Of a DNA stretch of 64,000 nucleotides, positions 32,296 to 41,033 are shown in pieces. The position numbers were made by a program, and so were the translations under genes. Source of the stretch: Streptomyces sp. NBC_01260. GTDB lineage: Bacteria; Actinomycetota; Actinomycetes; Streptomycetales; Streptomycetaceae. The DNA is taken from the NCBI RefSeq assembly GCF_036226405.1, contig NZ_CP108464.1, positions 7,936,001-8,000,000 of the forward strand, in the 5' to 3' direction. The notes beneath the pieces were generated by a model. The model did not search any database and had not been told where the DNA came from. It saw only the letters and a list, made by a program, of their open reading frames with translations. The first letter of the stretch is position 1. Each line of letters begins with the position of its first letter.

Positions 32296-33510
32296 ATGAA
32301 CGGCAAGGTGACCACCACCCGGACGAAGTTGGAGAGGGGCCGCAGCGCGCTCGGGCCCGCACTGGAACTGGTCCATACCGGACGCGCGCCCACCCGTGCG
32401 GTCCTCACCTCCGAGCTCGGTGTCACCCGCGCCACGGCAGGCGCGGTCGCCGCGGAGCTGGAGGCGCTCGGCCTGATCAGGGTGGACTCCAGCCCCGGTT
32501 CGGCCGCGGGCTCGCAGGGCCGTCCCTCGCACCGGCTGGCGGTGCGGGAGTCCGGGCCGGTGGCCGTCGCGGCCCAGGTCCACGCGGACGGCTTCCGGGC
32601 CGCGCTGGTCGGACTGGGCGGCCGGCTCGTCGCGACCGCCCCGGGGTGCGTCACCATCACGGCGGACCCGGCGCAGGTCATCGGTGAAGTCGTGGACGAC
32701 TGCGCCCGGTTGCTGCGGGACAGCGGGCTGAGGTGCGTGGGGGCGGGGCTCGCCGTGCCGTCCGCGGTCGCCGAGCCGGAGGGCACCGCCCTCAACCCGC
32801 TCCACATCGCCTGGCCCGCGGGCGCCCCGGTCCGCGAGATCTTCGCCACATGTGTCCGCGAAGCGGGCATCGCGGGACCGGCGTTCACCGGGAACGACGT
32901 CAACCTCGCCGCGCTCGCCGAGCACCGGCACGGGGCCGGGCGCGGTGCCCAGCATCTGCTCTGCGTGGCCACCGGCCACCGCGGCGTCGGCGGGGCGCTC
33001 GTCCTGGACGGCCGCCTGCACAGCGGGAGTTCGGGGCTGGCCCTGGAGGTCGGTCACCTCACGGTGAACCCGGAGGGCCGGCCCTGCCACTGCGGCGGCC
33101 GAGGCTGCCTCGACGTCGAGACCGACCCGCTCGCCTTCCTCACGGCGGCCGGGCGCGCACCCGGCCCCGAGGAGTCGCTCCTCAAGCAGTCCGGGGACCT
33201 GCTGCGCAACGAGTACGACGACACGGCGGTGCGGGTCGCCGCCGAGGAGCTCATCGACCGTCTGGGCCTTGGTCTCGCCGGGCTGGTCAACATCCTCAAC
33301 CCGGACCGGATCATCCTCGGCGGACTGCACCGCGCGCTGCTCGACGCCGACCCGGAACGGCTGCGGGCGGTGGTCGCCGACCGCAGTCTGTGGGGGCGCA
33401 GCGGCAGTGTGCCGATCCTGCCCTGCACCCTTGACCACAACAGCCTGGTCGGTGCGGCGGAGCTGGCCTGGCAGCCGGTGCTGGACGACCCGCTGGGCGC
33501 GCTCGCCTGA
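32296..33510 (+). CDS. ROK-family transcriptional regulator
   Basis: 404 residues. N-terminal winged helix (RAPTRAVLTSELGVTRATAG) followed by a ROK sugar-kinase-like fold: GAGLAVPSAVAEPEG, FTGNDVNLAALAEH, GHLTVNPEGRPCHCGGRGCL with the zinc-binding cysteines, and LVNILNPDRIILGG. Such proteins repress sugar-use genes and respond to a bound sugar. ATG at 32296 with no strong ribosome binding site. Likely controls itself and the divergent MFS transporter. Confidence 0.88.
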   Translation: MNGKVTTTRTKLERGRSALGPALELVHTGRAPTRAVLTSELGVTRATAGAVAAELEALGLIRVDSSPGSAAGSQGRPSHRLAVRESGPVAVAAQVHADGFRAALVGLGGRLVATAPGCVTITADPAQVIGEVVDDCARLLRDSGLRCVGAGLAVPSAVAEPEGTALNPLHIAWPAGAPVREIFATCVREAGIAGPAFTGNDVNLAALAEHRHGAGRGAQHLLCVATGHRGVGGALVLDGRLHSGSSGLALEVGHLTVNPEGRPCHCGGRGCLDVETDPLAFLTAAGRAPGPEESLLKQSGDLLRNEYDDTAVRVAAEELIDRLGLGLAGLVNILNPDRIILGGLHRALLDADPERLRAVVADRSLWGRSGSVPILPCTLDHNSLVGAAELAWQPVLDDPLGALA

Positions 33511-33639
33511 GGGGCGGGCCGACGGCTGCGAGCGGGTGGGACCGCGACCGCGCCGGAAGCGCAACCGCCCGCGCTCGTGCGCCCGGCGCCCGCTCAGGGC
33601 CACGCGTCCCGCACCGGCCGAACCTCACGCGTCCCGCAC

Positions 33640-34014
33640 CGGTCCGAGCGCGAACGCCCGTGCCGGGTTGCGCGACGAAGAGCGAGGCGAGAGTGTCCCG
33701 GATCAGGTCGAGCCGTGCGGGCGGACAGTGCGCCGCCTGGTGCAGCCCGGTCGCCGCCACCACGTGCACGCCCGTCGAACGGGACAGCCCGGCCAGCGAT
33801 CCGGCCCCGCGCCCAGCCCGTGAGGCGTCCACTGCACCACCGTGCCGCCGCCGAACCCCCTGAAGGAACGCAGCCGTTGGGCTGCTTCCTCCCGGTCGGC
33901 CAGTTCCTGGCCCGGCAGCAGCGGGCTGCGCAGGAAGAGAGGGTCGTGGGCGTCGCACACCCCCAGGTCCCCGGCGGGGACGTCCCCGAGAACGGTGCGG
34001 ACCGTGGCTACCAC
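33640..34014 (-). pseudogene. Phosphotriesterase-family hydrolase, truncated and frameshifted
   Basis: From GTG 34014 the frame reads VRTVLGDVPAGDLGVCDAHD, then LRSPLLPGQEL, RLRSFRGFGGGTVVQWTPHG; a frameshift near 33810 moves to SLAGLSRSTGVHVVAATGLH and DTLASLFVA, after which similarity stops. These blocks are the first third of the phosphotriesterase (PTE/PHP-like) family. The metal motif H-x-H is damaged, HDP in place of H-D-H, and about 200 C-terminal residues are missing. It overlaps the DUF4865 stop by 7 bases, showing an old operon. Confidence 0.68.
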
Positions 34015-34589
34015 TGGCGCCCCTGCCGCAGATCTCCGCGCCCCGGCTGGCTGAGGTGGAGCACTTCGAAGCGCTCGCCCGGCTCCTTCGGCGCTGGATG
34101 GTCCCAGAGCGTGAAGTGGACCAGCTCCCAGCGGCGGGGGTCGACGGCGAGCGCCGTGGCGACCGCACCGGGAGCCTTCGCGAGCCGGCTGTTCTCCTCC
34201 AGCGCGGCGTCGACCGCGTCCGCCGGAGCGGCCGACGCCGGAACGGGTGCGCGGCGGCGGGTGGCCGTGCGGGGGAGCGCGGCAGACGAGGGGCCCTCCT
34301 CGTACGCCAGCCCGGCCCAGTGCTGCACCTCGGGCCGCCCGAAGTCCCGCACGATGCCCTGGAATCCGGGGCCCCAGAGGAAGGAGTTCATGCCCTCGGG
34401 TGCCGACCACAGGTAGAACGGCGCGTACTGGTTGACCGGCGAGTCCTCACCGCGTTCCCGGATCAGGTACGCCTTGACGCCGAGTCCGGGGAAGTCGTCC
34501 AGGAGGTGGCCCTTGGCCGTCACCCGGTCGCGGATGATGCCCATGTCGTAGTCGGCCGGCAACGTGATCTCGTACTGCATGGCGTGCAT
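34008..34589 (-). CDS. DUF4865 family protein
   Basis: 193 residues. MQYEITLPADYDMGIIRDRV, HLLDDFPGLGVKAYLIRERG, NQYAPFYLWSAPEGMNSFLW and GIVRDFGRPEVQHW follow the DUF4865 pattern, an uncharacterised family often beside tautomerase or cupin genes. Start at ATG 34589 with GAGGAG upstream; a second ATG three codons later is possible. The C-terminal third is less conserved and may be degenerating. It follows the cupin fragment by 10 bases and overlaps the phosphotriesterase remnant. Intact itself, but its neighbours are broken. Confidence 0.8.
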   Translation of the reverse strand: MHAMQYEITLPADYDMGIIRDRVTAKGHLLDDFPGLGVKAYLIRERGEDSPVNQYAPFYLWSAPEGMNSFLWGPGFQGIVRDFGRPEVQHWAGLAYEEGPSSAALPRTATRRRAPVPASAAPADAVDAALEENSRLAKAPGAVATALAVDPRRWELVHFTLWDHPAPKEPGERFEVLHLSQPGRGDLRQGRQW

Positions 34590-34599
34590 CGCGTACTCC

Positions 34600-34788
34600 T
34601 CAGACCGTCGGGTAGTCGCCGACGCCGGCGTCGGTGTGCCCGTGGATGGCGGCGCCGTCCTCGGCCGCTTCGACGAGGGCCGGATGGGACGGTGGTTCGG
34701 GCGCCGCGATCTCGTCGAGCCAGACGGTGCCGTTGAAGTGTTCGGCGGGTCCGGCCTGCGTGTCGAGGCGGTTCCTGGTGATGCGCAT
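34600..34788 (-). pseudogene. Cupin-protein head fused to an unrelated tail
   Basis: 62 codons from ATG 34788. The first half, RITRNRLDTQAGPAEHFNGT then VWLDEIAAPEPPS, is the conserved opening of (R)-mandelonitrile-lyase/quercetinase-like cupins; after this the expected metal-binding barrel is missing and HPALVEAAEDGAAIHGHTD follows, resembling the end of another small protein such as a tautomerase-type neighbour. An in-frame deletion between two adjacent genes would give this. It keeps a normal start and stop. Confidence 0.6.
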
Positions 34789-34831
34789 GTGCGAGGTGCT
34801 CCTTGAGCGATCGGTCGCGTGCGGCAGGGGA

Positions 34832-35401
34832 TCAGGTGGCATCCGTACGGGGGGCGAGCAGCGTGAGCAGTCCGCGGACGGCCGCGTCGAAGGCGTCCGC
34901 CGAACCGGAGGCGCGGGCCAGCACATAGCCGCCCTGCACCGTCGCGACGATCGTCGCCGCGATGTCGTCCGGCACCAGGGGGTGGGCGAACTCGCCGCGT
35001 TCCAGGCCCTCCCGGACGATCGCGGCCAGCCTGCCGCGGAGCCACGCGATCGTCTCGTCGACGGGGGCCCGCAGCTCGTCGCTCGCGATGACCTCCGGGT
35101 CCATCGTCAGCCGCCCCACCGGGCAGCCCCGCAGTACATCGCGCTCACGCAACAGGTAGCGCGAGATCCGCTCGTACGCCGACCCGGGGGAGTCGAAGGT
35201 GCGGCCGGCCGTCACGCGCATCTCGGCGGCCGTGCGCCGGATGGCGGTGAGCGCCAGATCGGGCTTGCCGCTGAAGTGGTGGTACATGCTGCCCTGACCG
35301 GCGCCCGCGTGCTGCTGGATGGCCTTGGGGCTCGTACCCACGTAACCGCGCTCCCACAGGAGGTCCTGGGTGGCTTCGATCAGACGGTCCGGAGTGCTCA
35401 T
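34832..35401 (-). CDS. TetR-family transcriptional regulator
   Basis: 189 residues. Helix-turn-helix YVGTSPKAIQQHAGAGQGSM followed by YHHFSGKPDLAL, then a TetR_C-type ligand domain with CPVGRLTMDP. ATG at 35401. A palindromic element lies 8 bases before the start (35409-35430), so it is probably self-repressing. It lies upstream of the cupin/DUF4865/phosphotriesterase operon on the same strand, 43 bases away, and probably regulated it. Confidence 0.86.
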   Translation of the reverse strand: MSTPDRLIEATQDLLWERGYVGTSPKAIQQHAGAGQGSMYHHFSGKPDLALTAIRRTAAEMRVTAGRTFDSPGSAYERISRYLLRERDVLRGCPVGRLTMDPEVIASDELRAPVDETIAWLRGRLAAIVREGLERGEFAHPLVPDDIAATIVATVQGGYVLARASGSADAFDAAVRGLLTLLAPRTDAT

Positions 35402-35408
35402 GGATTCA

Positions 35409-35430
35409 CTGTACATACCAGTAGGTACAG
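35409..35430. promoter_or_regulatory. Palindromic operator upstream of TetR gene
   Basis: CTGTAC (35409-35414) and GTACAG (35425-35430) with 10 bases between, flanked by GGATT and AATCC as outer arms. The core TGTACATACCAGTAGGTACA is AT-richer than its surroundings. Position and shape match a TetR autoregulatory site. Confidence 0.65.
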
Positions 35431-35615
35431 AATCCGACGACAGTGATTCAGCGGCAGTGGTAGACGGGCAGGAGCAGTCGCCCGCCCGCCGTCTACTCCC
35501 GAGGGGGTACGTGCACTGCCGCTGGCCGTACGACGACGCGGACCCCTCCCCGGAGACAGGCTCGGAAGCGACAGAAGAACGTGAACGAGACCCCTCAACC
35601 GAGGAGCTGAGCGAG

Positions 35616-35906
35616 ATGAACACCCTGGCCTTCAGTGGCGGACCCGGACCCTGGGTCCTCCTTTTCCCGCTCATCTGGGCGACCGTCGTCATCGGCGTCG
35701 TCACGACTTTGCGCCGCACTGTCTGGCGTGGCCGGCGCGGCCCGTGGCAGGTCCGAGCCGCACTGGGCGGCCCCGCCGAACCCTCACCGATCGCGATGCT
35801 CGGGCGCCGCTTCGCCGCCGGGGAGATCGACGAGGAGGAGTACTGGCGCCGCCTCTCCGTCCTCGACGAGCAGTTCGGCATCCGTGGCAAGGGCGGTGCG
35901 GCATGA
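35616..35906 (+). CDS. SHOCT-domain small membrane protein
   Basis: 96 residues. One N-terminal membrane helix (WVLLFPLIWATVVIGVVTT), a basic stretch RRTVWRGRRGPW, and a C-terminal SHOCT motif PIAMLGRRFAAGEIDEEEYWRR, a short oligomerisation domain. Start at ATG 35616 after GAGGAGCTGAGCG. The stop overlaps the ABC ATPase start (ATGA). It is the first gene of a three-gene transport operon and may help assembly or regulation of the transporter. Confidence 0.85.
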   Translation: MNTLAFSGGPGPWVLLFPLIWATVVIGVVTTLRRTVWRGRRGPWQVRAALGGPAEPSPIAMLGRRFAAGEIDEEEYWRRLSVLDEQFGIRGKGGAA

Positions 35907-36679
35907 CCGCCACCGTCGCGGCCACCGGCACCGCGACCGCCGCCCGGGTCGTCGAGGCCGTGAAGCTCTACGGCACGGGCGACACCGAAGTCAGGGCCCT
36001 GGACGGGGTGAGCGTCGACTTCCCGGCCGGCCGCTTCACCGCGATCATGGGGCCCTCCGGCTCCGGCAAGTCCACCCTGATGCACTGCGCCGCCGGACTC
36101 GACACCCTCACCGCGGGTGCGGCCTACATCGGCGACACCGAACTCGGCGCCCTCGACGACCGCCGGCTCACCCTGTTGCGCCGCCGGCGCATCGGATTCG
36201 TCTTCCAGGCCTTCAACCTCCTGCCGACGCTGACGGTCGCCGAGAACATCACGCTCCCCATGGACCTGGCGGGTGAGCGCCCCGACCAGGCGCGGCTGGA
36301 CGCGCTCATCGACACCGTCGGGCTGCGGGACCGTCTGCACCACCGGCCCAGCGAGCTCTCCGGAGGCCAGCAGCAGCGGGTCGCCGTGGCCCGTGCCTTC
36401 GCGGGCGGCCCCGAAGTCGTCTTCGCCGACGAACCGACCGGCAACCTCGACTCGCGCTCCGGCCAGGAGGTGCTGCGGCTGCTCGGCCGCACCGTCCGGC
36501 AGACCGGCCGCACCGTCGTCATGGTCACCCACGACCCGGTCGCCGCCGCCCACGCGGACGAAGTCGTCTTCCTGGCCGACGGCAGGCTCGTCGACCGGAT
36601 GCCGGACCCCACCGCCGAACGCGTACTCGACCGCCTCAAGGCATTCGACCCCGCGCCGGACGCCCGGGGCACGCGATGA
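35903..36679 (+). CDS. ABC transporter ATP-binding protein (MacB/LolD type)
   Basis: 258 residues. Walker A GPSGSGKST at 50-58, Q-loop FQAFNLLPTLTV near 101, signature LSGGQQQRVA at 152-161, Walker B VVFADEPTG near 172-180, and the H-loop in MVTHDP. The L-P-T-L-T-V/N-L-L pattern is that of ATPases serving FtsX-type (MacB, LolCDE, antimicrobial-peptide) permeases. Translationally coupled with the genes before and after it (ATGA at both joints). Drives export or membrane remodelling by the permease next door. Confidence 0.92.
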   Translation: MTATVAATGTATAARVVEAVKLYGTGDTEVRALDGVSVDFPAGRFTAIMGPSGSGKSTLMHCAAGLDTLTAGAAYIGDTELGALDDRRLTLLRRRRIGFVFQAFNLLPTLTVAENITLPMDLAGERPDQARLDALIDTVGLRDRLHHRPSELSGGQQQRVAVARAFAGGPEVVFADEPTGNLDSRSGQEVLRLLGRTVRQTGRTVVMVTHDPVAAAHADEVVFLADGRLVDRMPDPTAERVLDRLKAFDPAPDARGTR

Positions 36680-39246
36680 ACAGCACCGGCGCCTCCGTGC
36701 GCCTCAGCCTCTCCTCGCTCCGCGCCCACCGGCGCCGCTTCGTCGGCACCCTGACCGCCGTACTGCTCGGCGTCGCTTTCCTCACCGGAACGCTCGTGAT
36801 GGGGGACACCCTGCGCGCGAGCTTCGACACGATGTTCGCCAATGCCGCGAGCGGCACCGACGCGGTCGTCCGCAGCACCAACGTCGTCACCGTCTCCGGC
36901 GACTCCGAGGGCACCCGGCAGCCAGTGAGCACCGGCCTCGCACGGCGCATCGCGAAGCTTCCCCAGGTCGCCGCGGTCGCCCCCGACATCCAGGGCGCCG
37001 GCCAGCTGATCGGCTCCGACGGCAAGCCCATCGGCGGCCAGGGACCGCCCACTCTCGCGGGCAACTGGATCGACGACCCGAAGCTCAACCCCTACCGGCT
37101 CGCCGAGGGACGGGCCCCGGCCGCGCCCGGCGAGGTCGTCGTCAACCGAGGGACCGCCGACAAGGGCGGGCTGAAGATCGGCGACACGACCGTGCTGCGC
37201 ACCCCCGACCCGGTGCGCGTCACCGTCGTCGGCCTGGCCACCTTCGGCGGCGAGGACGGCATGGCGCAGGTCACGTACACCGCGATGACGCTCGCCGACG
37301 CGGAGAAGCACCTCGCGCCCAAGCCCGGCCAGGCGTCGGGCATCCAGGTGCGCGCGGGCCCCGGCACCAGTCAGCGGGAACTGGTGGACGCACTGCGCCC
37401 CGTGCTGCCCCCGCACACCGAGGCCATCACCGGGCAGGCCTCGGCAGCCGAGAGCCAGGACAGGATCTCCGGCGCCTTCCTCAGCCTGTTCACCACCCTG
37501 CTGCTGGTGTTCTCCGGCATCGTGCTGCTGGTCGCGACCTTCTCCATCCACAACACCTTCGCCATCGTCGTCGCCCAGCGCACCCGGGAGAACGCCCTGC
37601 TGCGCGCCCTGGGGGCCTCCCGGCGGCAGATCCTCGGCTCGACCCTCGTGGAGGCGACGGTGGTCGGCGTGATCGCCTCCGCGGCGGGTCTGGCCGGCGG
37701 CATCGGTATCGCCGCCGGGCTCCAGGCGCTCTTCCCGGCGATCGGATTCCCGTTCCCCGAGGGATCCCTCGTCCTCAGCGGAGTGTCCATGCTGCTGCCG
37801 CTCGCCGTCGGTGTCATCGTCTGCGCCGGCTCCGCCCTGGTGCCCGCCGTCCACGCCGGACGCACCGCGCCGCTCGCTGCCCTGCGGGAAACCGCCGTCG
37901 ACGGCTCGGCGGCCTCCCGGACCCGTACCGTCACCGGGCTCGGGCTGCTGCTCGCGGCGCTCGCCGTGATCCTGACCGGAGCGGCGGCCGCCCCGTCCGT
38001 CTGGCTGTCGGCCGCCGGCGCGGTACTGGCGCTCGCCGCGTTCGTCGTCCTCGGGCCGGCCGCCTCCTCGTACGCCGTCCGCCTCCTCGGGGCGCCGCTC
38101 GGCCGGCTGCGCGGCGCCACCGGCCACCTTGCCCGGCGCAACGCGCTGCGCAGTCCCGGGCGGACCGCGTCGACGGCCACCGCCCTGATGATCGGCGTCG
38201 CGGTGGTCTCGCTCTTCACGGTGTTCGGAGCCTCGCTGAAGGCCACCATGAACCGGACGGTCGACCGTTCCTTCGCAGGTGACGTCGCCATCAGCGCACC
38301 CGCGTTCGGGGCCGGCGGCAGCGGTCTCAGCCCGCGGCTGGCCCCGGCCGTCGACCGGCTGGGGGACGTGGACACCGCGGTCGGGCTCGGCAAGGGCGTC
38401 GCGGAGGTCAACGGCTCCGGGCGAGCCCTCACCGTCACCGACCCGGCCGCGCTCGCCAGGGTCTTCGACCTCGGCAAGGTCGAGGGATCCATGAAGTCGC
38501 TGGGCACGAACGGCATCGCCGTCTCCGACACCGAGGCGGGCAAGCGCCACCTGCGCACCGGCTCCACCGCACGGCTCACCTTCACCGACGGGAAGGTGCG
38601 GACGTTCACCGTCCGCGCCGTCTTCGGGCAGTCGGAACTGGCCGGGGACTATGTGATCACCCGGCAGGCCTGGGCACCTCACCGCGCCCAGGACTCCGAC
38701 TCGCTGATCGCCGTGTCCTTCAAGGACGGGGTGTCCACCGCCGAAGGAAAGGCGGCGGTCGCGAAGACCGCGGCCGCGTACGGGAACCCGGATGTGCAGA
38801 CCCGCGGCGAGTACGCACAGTCTTCGGCCGGCGGCATCGACATGATGCTGACCCTGGTCTACGCGCTGCTGGCACTCGCCGTGCTCATCGCCCTGCTCGG
38901 CATCGCCAACACCCTCACCCTGGCCATCCACGAACGCACCAGGGAACTGGGTCTGCTGCGGGCCGTCGGGCAGACCAGGCGGCAGCTGCGGGCCATGGTC
39001 CGCTGGGAGTCCGTCCTGGTCGCCGCGTTCGGCACGGCGGGCGGTCTACTGCTGGGCGGCGGCCTCGGCTGGGTGCTGGTCAAGGCATCCGAAGGGGCGG
39101 GCGACACGGCGTTCGCCTTCGCCCTTCCGCCGCTCAGGCTCCTGCTGATCGCCCTGGTGGGCGTCACCGCGGGCGCCCTGGCCGGCTGGCGGCCGGCCAG
39201 GCGGGCGGCGCGGCTCGATGTGCTCCGGGCCATCGCCGCCGACTAG
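36676..39246 (+). CDS. FtsX-like ABC transporter permease
   Basis: 856 residues, duplicated architecture: a first membrane helix (about 18-38), a large extracellular MacB-like domain, three helices (about 265-400), further helices in the middle (near 415-470), a second extracellular domain (about 530-715) and three final helices. Conserved permease segments RENALLRALGASRRQIL and TRELGLLRAVGQTRRQLR contact the ATPase. In Streptomyces such SHOCT/ATPase/permease operons are linked to peptide-antibiotic resistance or envelope stress. The stop TAG abuts an IS remnant; the final residues (AARLDVLRAIAAD) look native, so function is probably unaffected. Confidence 0.9.
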   Translation: MNSTGASVRLSLSSLRAHRRRFVGTLTAVLLGVAFLTGTLVMGDTLRASFDTMFANAASGTDAVVRSTNVVTVSGDSEGTRQPVSTGLARRIAKLPQVAAVAPDIQGAGQLIGSDGKPIGGQGPPTLAGNWIDDPKLNPYRLAEGRAPAAPGEVVVNRGTADKGGLKIGDTTVLRTPDPVRVTVVGLATFGGEDGMAQVTYTAMTLADAEKHLAPKPGQASGIQVRAGPGTSQRELVDALRPVLPPHTEAITGQASAAESQDRISGAFLSLFTTLLLVFSGIVLLVATFSIHNTFAIVVAQRTRENALLRALGASRRQILGSTLVEATVVGVIASAAGLAGGIGIAAGLQALFPAIGFPFPEGSLVLSGVSMLLPLAVGVIVCAGSALVPAVHAGRTAPLAALRETAVDGSAASRTRTVTGLGLLLAALAVILTGAAAAPSVWLSAAGAVLALAAFVVLGPAASSYAVRLLGAPLGRLRGATGHLARRNALRSPGRTASTATALMIGVAVVSLFTVFGASLKATMNRTVDRSFAGDVAISAPAFGAGGSGLSPRLAPAVDRLGDVDTAVGLGKGVAEVNGSGRALTVTDPAALARVFDLGKVEGSMKSLGTNGIAVSDTEAGKRHLRTGSTARLTFTDGKVRTFTVRAVFGQSELAGDYVITRQAWAPHRAQDSDSLIAVSFKDGVSTAEGKAAVAKTAAAYGNPDVQTRGEYAQSSAGGIDMMLTLVYALLALAVLIALLGIANTLTLAIHERTRELGLLRAVGQTRRQLRAMVRWESVLVAAFGTAGGLLLGGGLGWVLVKASEGAGDTAFAFALPPLRLLLIALVGVTAGALAGWRPARRAARLDVLRAIAAD

Positions 39247-39862
39247 GACCTGTGTCCGGCTGATCACGTTCGGAGCAGATGACCAGGGCTGCTGTTGCAG
39301 TGCCAAGGAACACCTGGCCGCGCTTGTCGTATCTGGTGGCGACGGCCCGGTGTTGCTTGATCCGGTTGATTGCTCGTTCGACGGTGTTCCGCTCCTTGTA
39401 GCGGTCTTCGTCGAAGCTGGGCGGCCGTCCGCGCGTGAGTCTTCGTGTTGGCGGGCGGCCTGGCTGTCTGCCTTCTCCGGGGTGGCGTGGCGGATGCCCC
39501 GCTTCCGCGGGTATGGGCGGCAGGCGCCGTTGGTGTAAGCCTTGTCTGCGGCGATGCTGTCAGGTTCTGGCCGGGCCGGCCCGATCCGATCCGCAGGACG
39601 CGGATCTTCTCCAGGACAGGCTTCGACGGTCTTCCAAGGCCCGAACTGTCCGGGCAGGTCACGCCACTGAACTCCGGTTCCTGCCCGGTGCGGAATCCCG
39701 TCGATCACCTGCTGGCAGTTTCGTCATCTGCCACAACGCCCCCTGCTGACCGGCAGGAACAGCTGCAGCCGTTCCCACTCCGCGTCACTCGGATCCCCCG
39801 CCCCATGACAGGCAGAAAGAGCCGGAGACGCGCGAGTCACGAAATCATACGAACTCTGATCC
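39247..39862 (-). mobile_element. IS5-family insertion remnant with deleted centre
   Basis: Minus-strand transposase pieces: DPSDAEWERLQLFLPVSRG with a stop, then VQWRDLPGQFGPWKTV, then a deletion of the first catalytic region, then SIAADKAYTNG and, one frame over, YKERNTVERAINRIKQHRAV with the catalytic glutamate and SERDQPDTGP. The ends GGACCTGTGTCCGGCTGATC (39247 on) and, inward from 39862, GGATCAGAGTTCGTATGATT are imperfect inverted repeats of about 23 bases. The element is about 616 bases instead of roughly 850. It begins right after the TA of the permease stop codon, matching a TA target. Confidence 0.75.
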
Positions 39863-40060
39863 TCAGCCCGCGATGAAGGGTGCGTATCCGACCGGGACCT
39901 CACTCACCTGAATGTCCGAGAAGAGCATGGTCAGGTCGTGCACGTTGGTCTCAATGTGAACCTCATGGAAGTTGATCCCGACAGCCTTCGTCCAGCGGCG
40001 GGCAGCCTCCGACGCGGGACGAAGCTCAGCTCCGTACAGCTCATGAAACTTTATGCCCAC
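39863..40060 (-). CDS. Small hypothetical protein, second of a coupled pair
   Basis: 65 residues. GTG at 40060 lies inside the end of the gene before it (overlap of 10 bases), so it is probably translated by re-initiation. Sequence: GIKFHELYGAELRPASEAAR then GINFHEVHIETNVHDLTMLF and VPVGYAPFIAG; no membrane helix and no recognised domain. The stop codon touches the end of the IS remnant, so a longer native C-terminus could have been lost. Function unknown. Confidence 0.5.
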   Translation of the reverse strand: MGIKFHELYGAELRPASEAARRWTKAVGINFHEVHIETNVHDLTMLFSDIQVSEVPVGYAPFIAG

Positions 40061-40257
40061 ACGTAACCGCCGAGATCGGGGTCAGCGGTTTCGTGGTCGA
40101 GGAGACGGTCGTCCAAGGAAGCCCGCCAGGTCTCCGCGGGCAGGAAGGTCTCGCATCGAGCCTCGACGCAGTACCGGAAGAGATAGCGCAGATAGGTCGG
40201 CGCCACGCTGTCATGGGAGCCACACCCCACATCGACGATGACCTCGTAGTCGCGCAT
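40051..40257 (-). CDS. Small conserved hypothetical protein, first of a coupled pair
   Basis: 68 residues from the ATG at 40257: MRDYEVIVDVGCGSHDSVAP, TYLRYLFRYCVEARCETFLP, then DDRLLDHETADPDLGGYVWA. The cysteine-containing beta-alpha pattern resembles small Streptomyces proteins of unknown role that occur in front of a second small gene, as here. It lies 67 bases downstream of the RsbW-like ATPase on the same strand, so the three may form one transcript. Confidence 0.55.
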   Translation of the reverse strand: MRDYEVIVDVGCGSHDSVAPTYLRYLFRYCVEARCETFLPAETWRASLDDRLLDHETADPDLGGYVWA

Positions 40258-40324
40258 GTAGCTGGAGTGCCGACACGCGACGGCGGGAGCGGGACGCCTG
40301 ACGAGGCGCCCCGCTCCCGCCGTG

Positions 40325-40846
40325 TCAGCCGACCGACACGGACCGTGCCACCGAGGGCTGCACACCCTCCGGCGACATGATGCCGCTCAGGTCGAACGGT
40401 CCGTCGGTCGTCGCCCCGTACACCGAATGCGGTGGCTGGACGGCGAACAGGCAAGGGGTCGGAAGGGTGAACCAGACGATCTTTCCGGCTTCGCCCCGGG
40501 GGCGGACGCCCCAGCTCTCGCTGACCGCGGCAATCAGTGCGAGTCCGCGCCCCGACGTACTGGAGTCGTCTGCCTCGCGCACGGTCGGCAGCCGTGGGTC
40601 GTGGTCATGGACGGACACCGTCAGGCGTTCGAGCAGCAACTCGATCTCGACAGTGCATGATTTGTCCGGCTGTGCATGCCGGTGGACATTGGTCAGCAGT
40701 TCCGTGACGCCTAGCGCTGCATGGTCGATCAGGGGATCGAGATGCCAGTAGCGCAACTGCGCCGAGATGATTCTGCGGACCTGACCGATCCGCGACGGCA
40801 GGGCCTGGAGCTCCACCGTGCAGTGCCTGCTGGGCTCGCTGATCAC
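40325..40846 (-). CDS. RsbW-like ATP-binding protein (anti-sigma/serine kinase fold)
   Basis: 173 residues from the GTG at 40846; a start at 40978 would add 44 poorly conserved residues. GHKL ATPase of the HATPase_c_2 type: helix RIGQVRRIISAQLRYWHLDP, N box ELLTNVHRHAQPDK, G1 VSVHDHDPRLP and G2 SGRGLALIAAVSESWGV. Such proteins in Streptomyces bind and phosphorylate anti-sigma-factor antagonists or inhibit sigma factors, controlling development and stress genes. No anti-anti-sigma gene is next to it. Confidence 0.86.
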   Translation of the reverse strand: MISEPSRHCTVELQALPSRIGQVRRIISAQLRYWHLDPLIDHAALGVTELLTNVHRHAQPDKSCTVEIELLLERLTVSVHDHDPRLPTVREADDSSTSGRGLALIAAVSESWGVRPRGEAGKIVWFTLPTPCLFAVQPPHSVYGATTDGPFDLSGIMSPEGVQPSVARSVSVG

Positions 40847-41033
40847 GGCTGCGACTCCCCGAAATAGGTCCGGAAGAAGACGAAGGGACGGATCCAGCAG
40901 ATGGCCGGCTGCTGATTCCGGGCCGGCGGCCTGGATCACAGTGTCACCGCCGGTAAACCATGAGTGACGTGTCTCCAATGTCGCTCAGAGGGTACGGCTC
41001 CGCAACTCGCGGTGCCCCCGCGGCGCCGCCCCG

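Noticed and set aside
36124..38931. A 935-codon open frame on the minus strand opposite the ABC operon
   Set aside because: It is the codon-bias mirror of the ATPase and permease genes: composition is extremely Gly/Arg/Asp-rich with no domain, while the plus strand has full ABC motifs.
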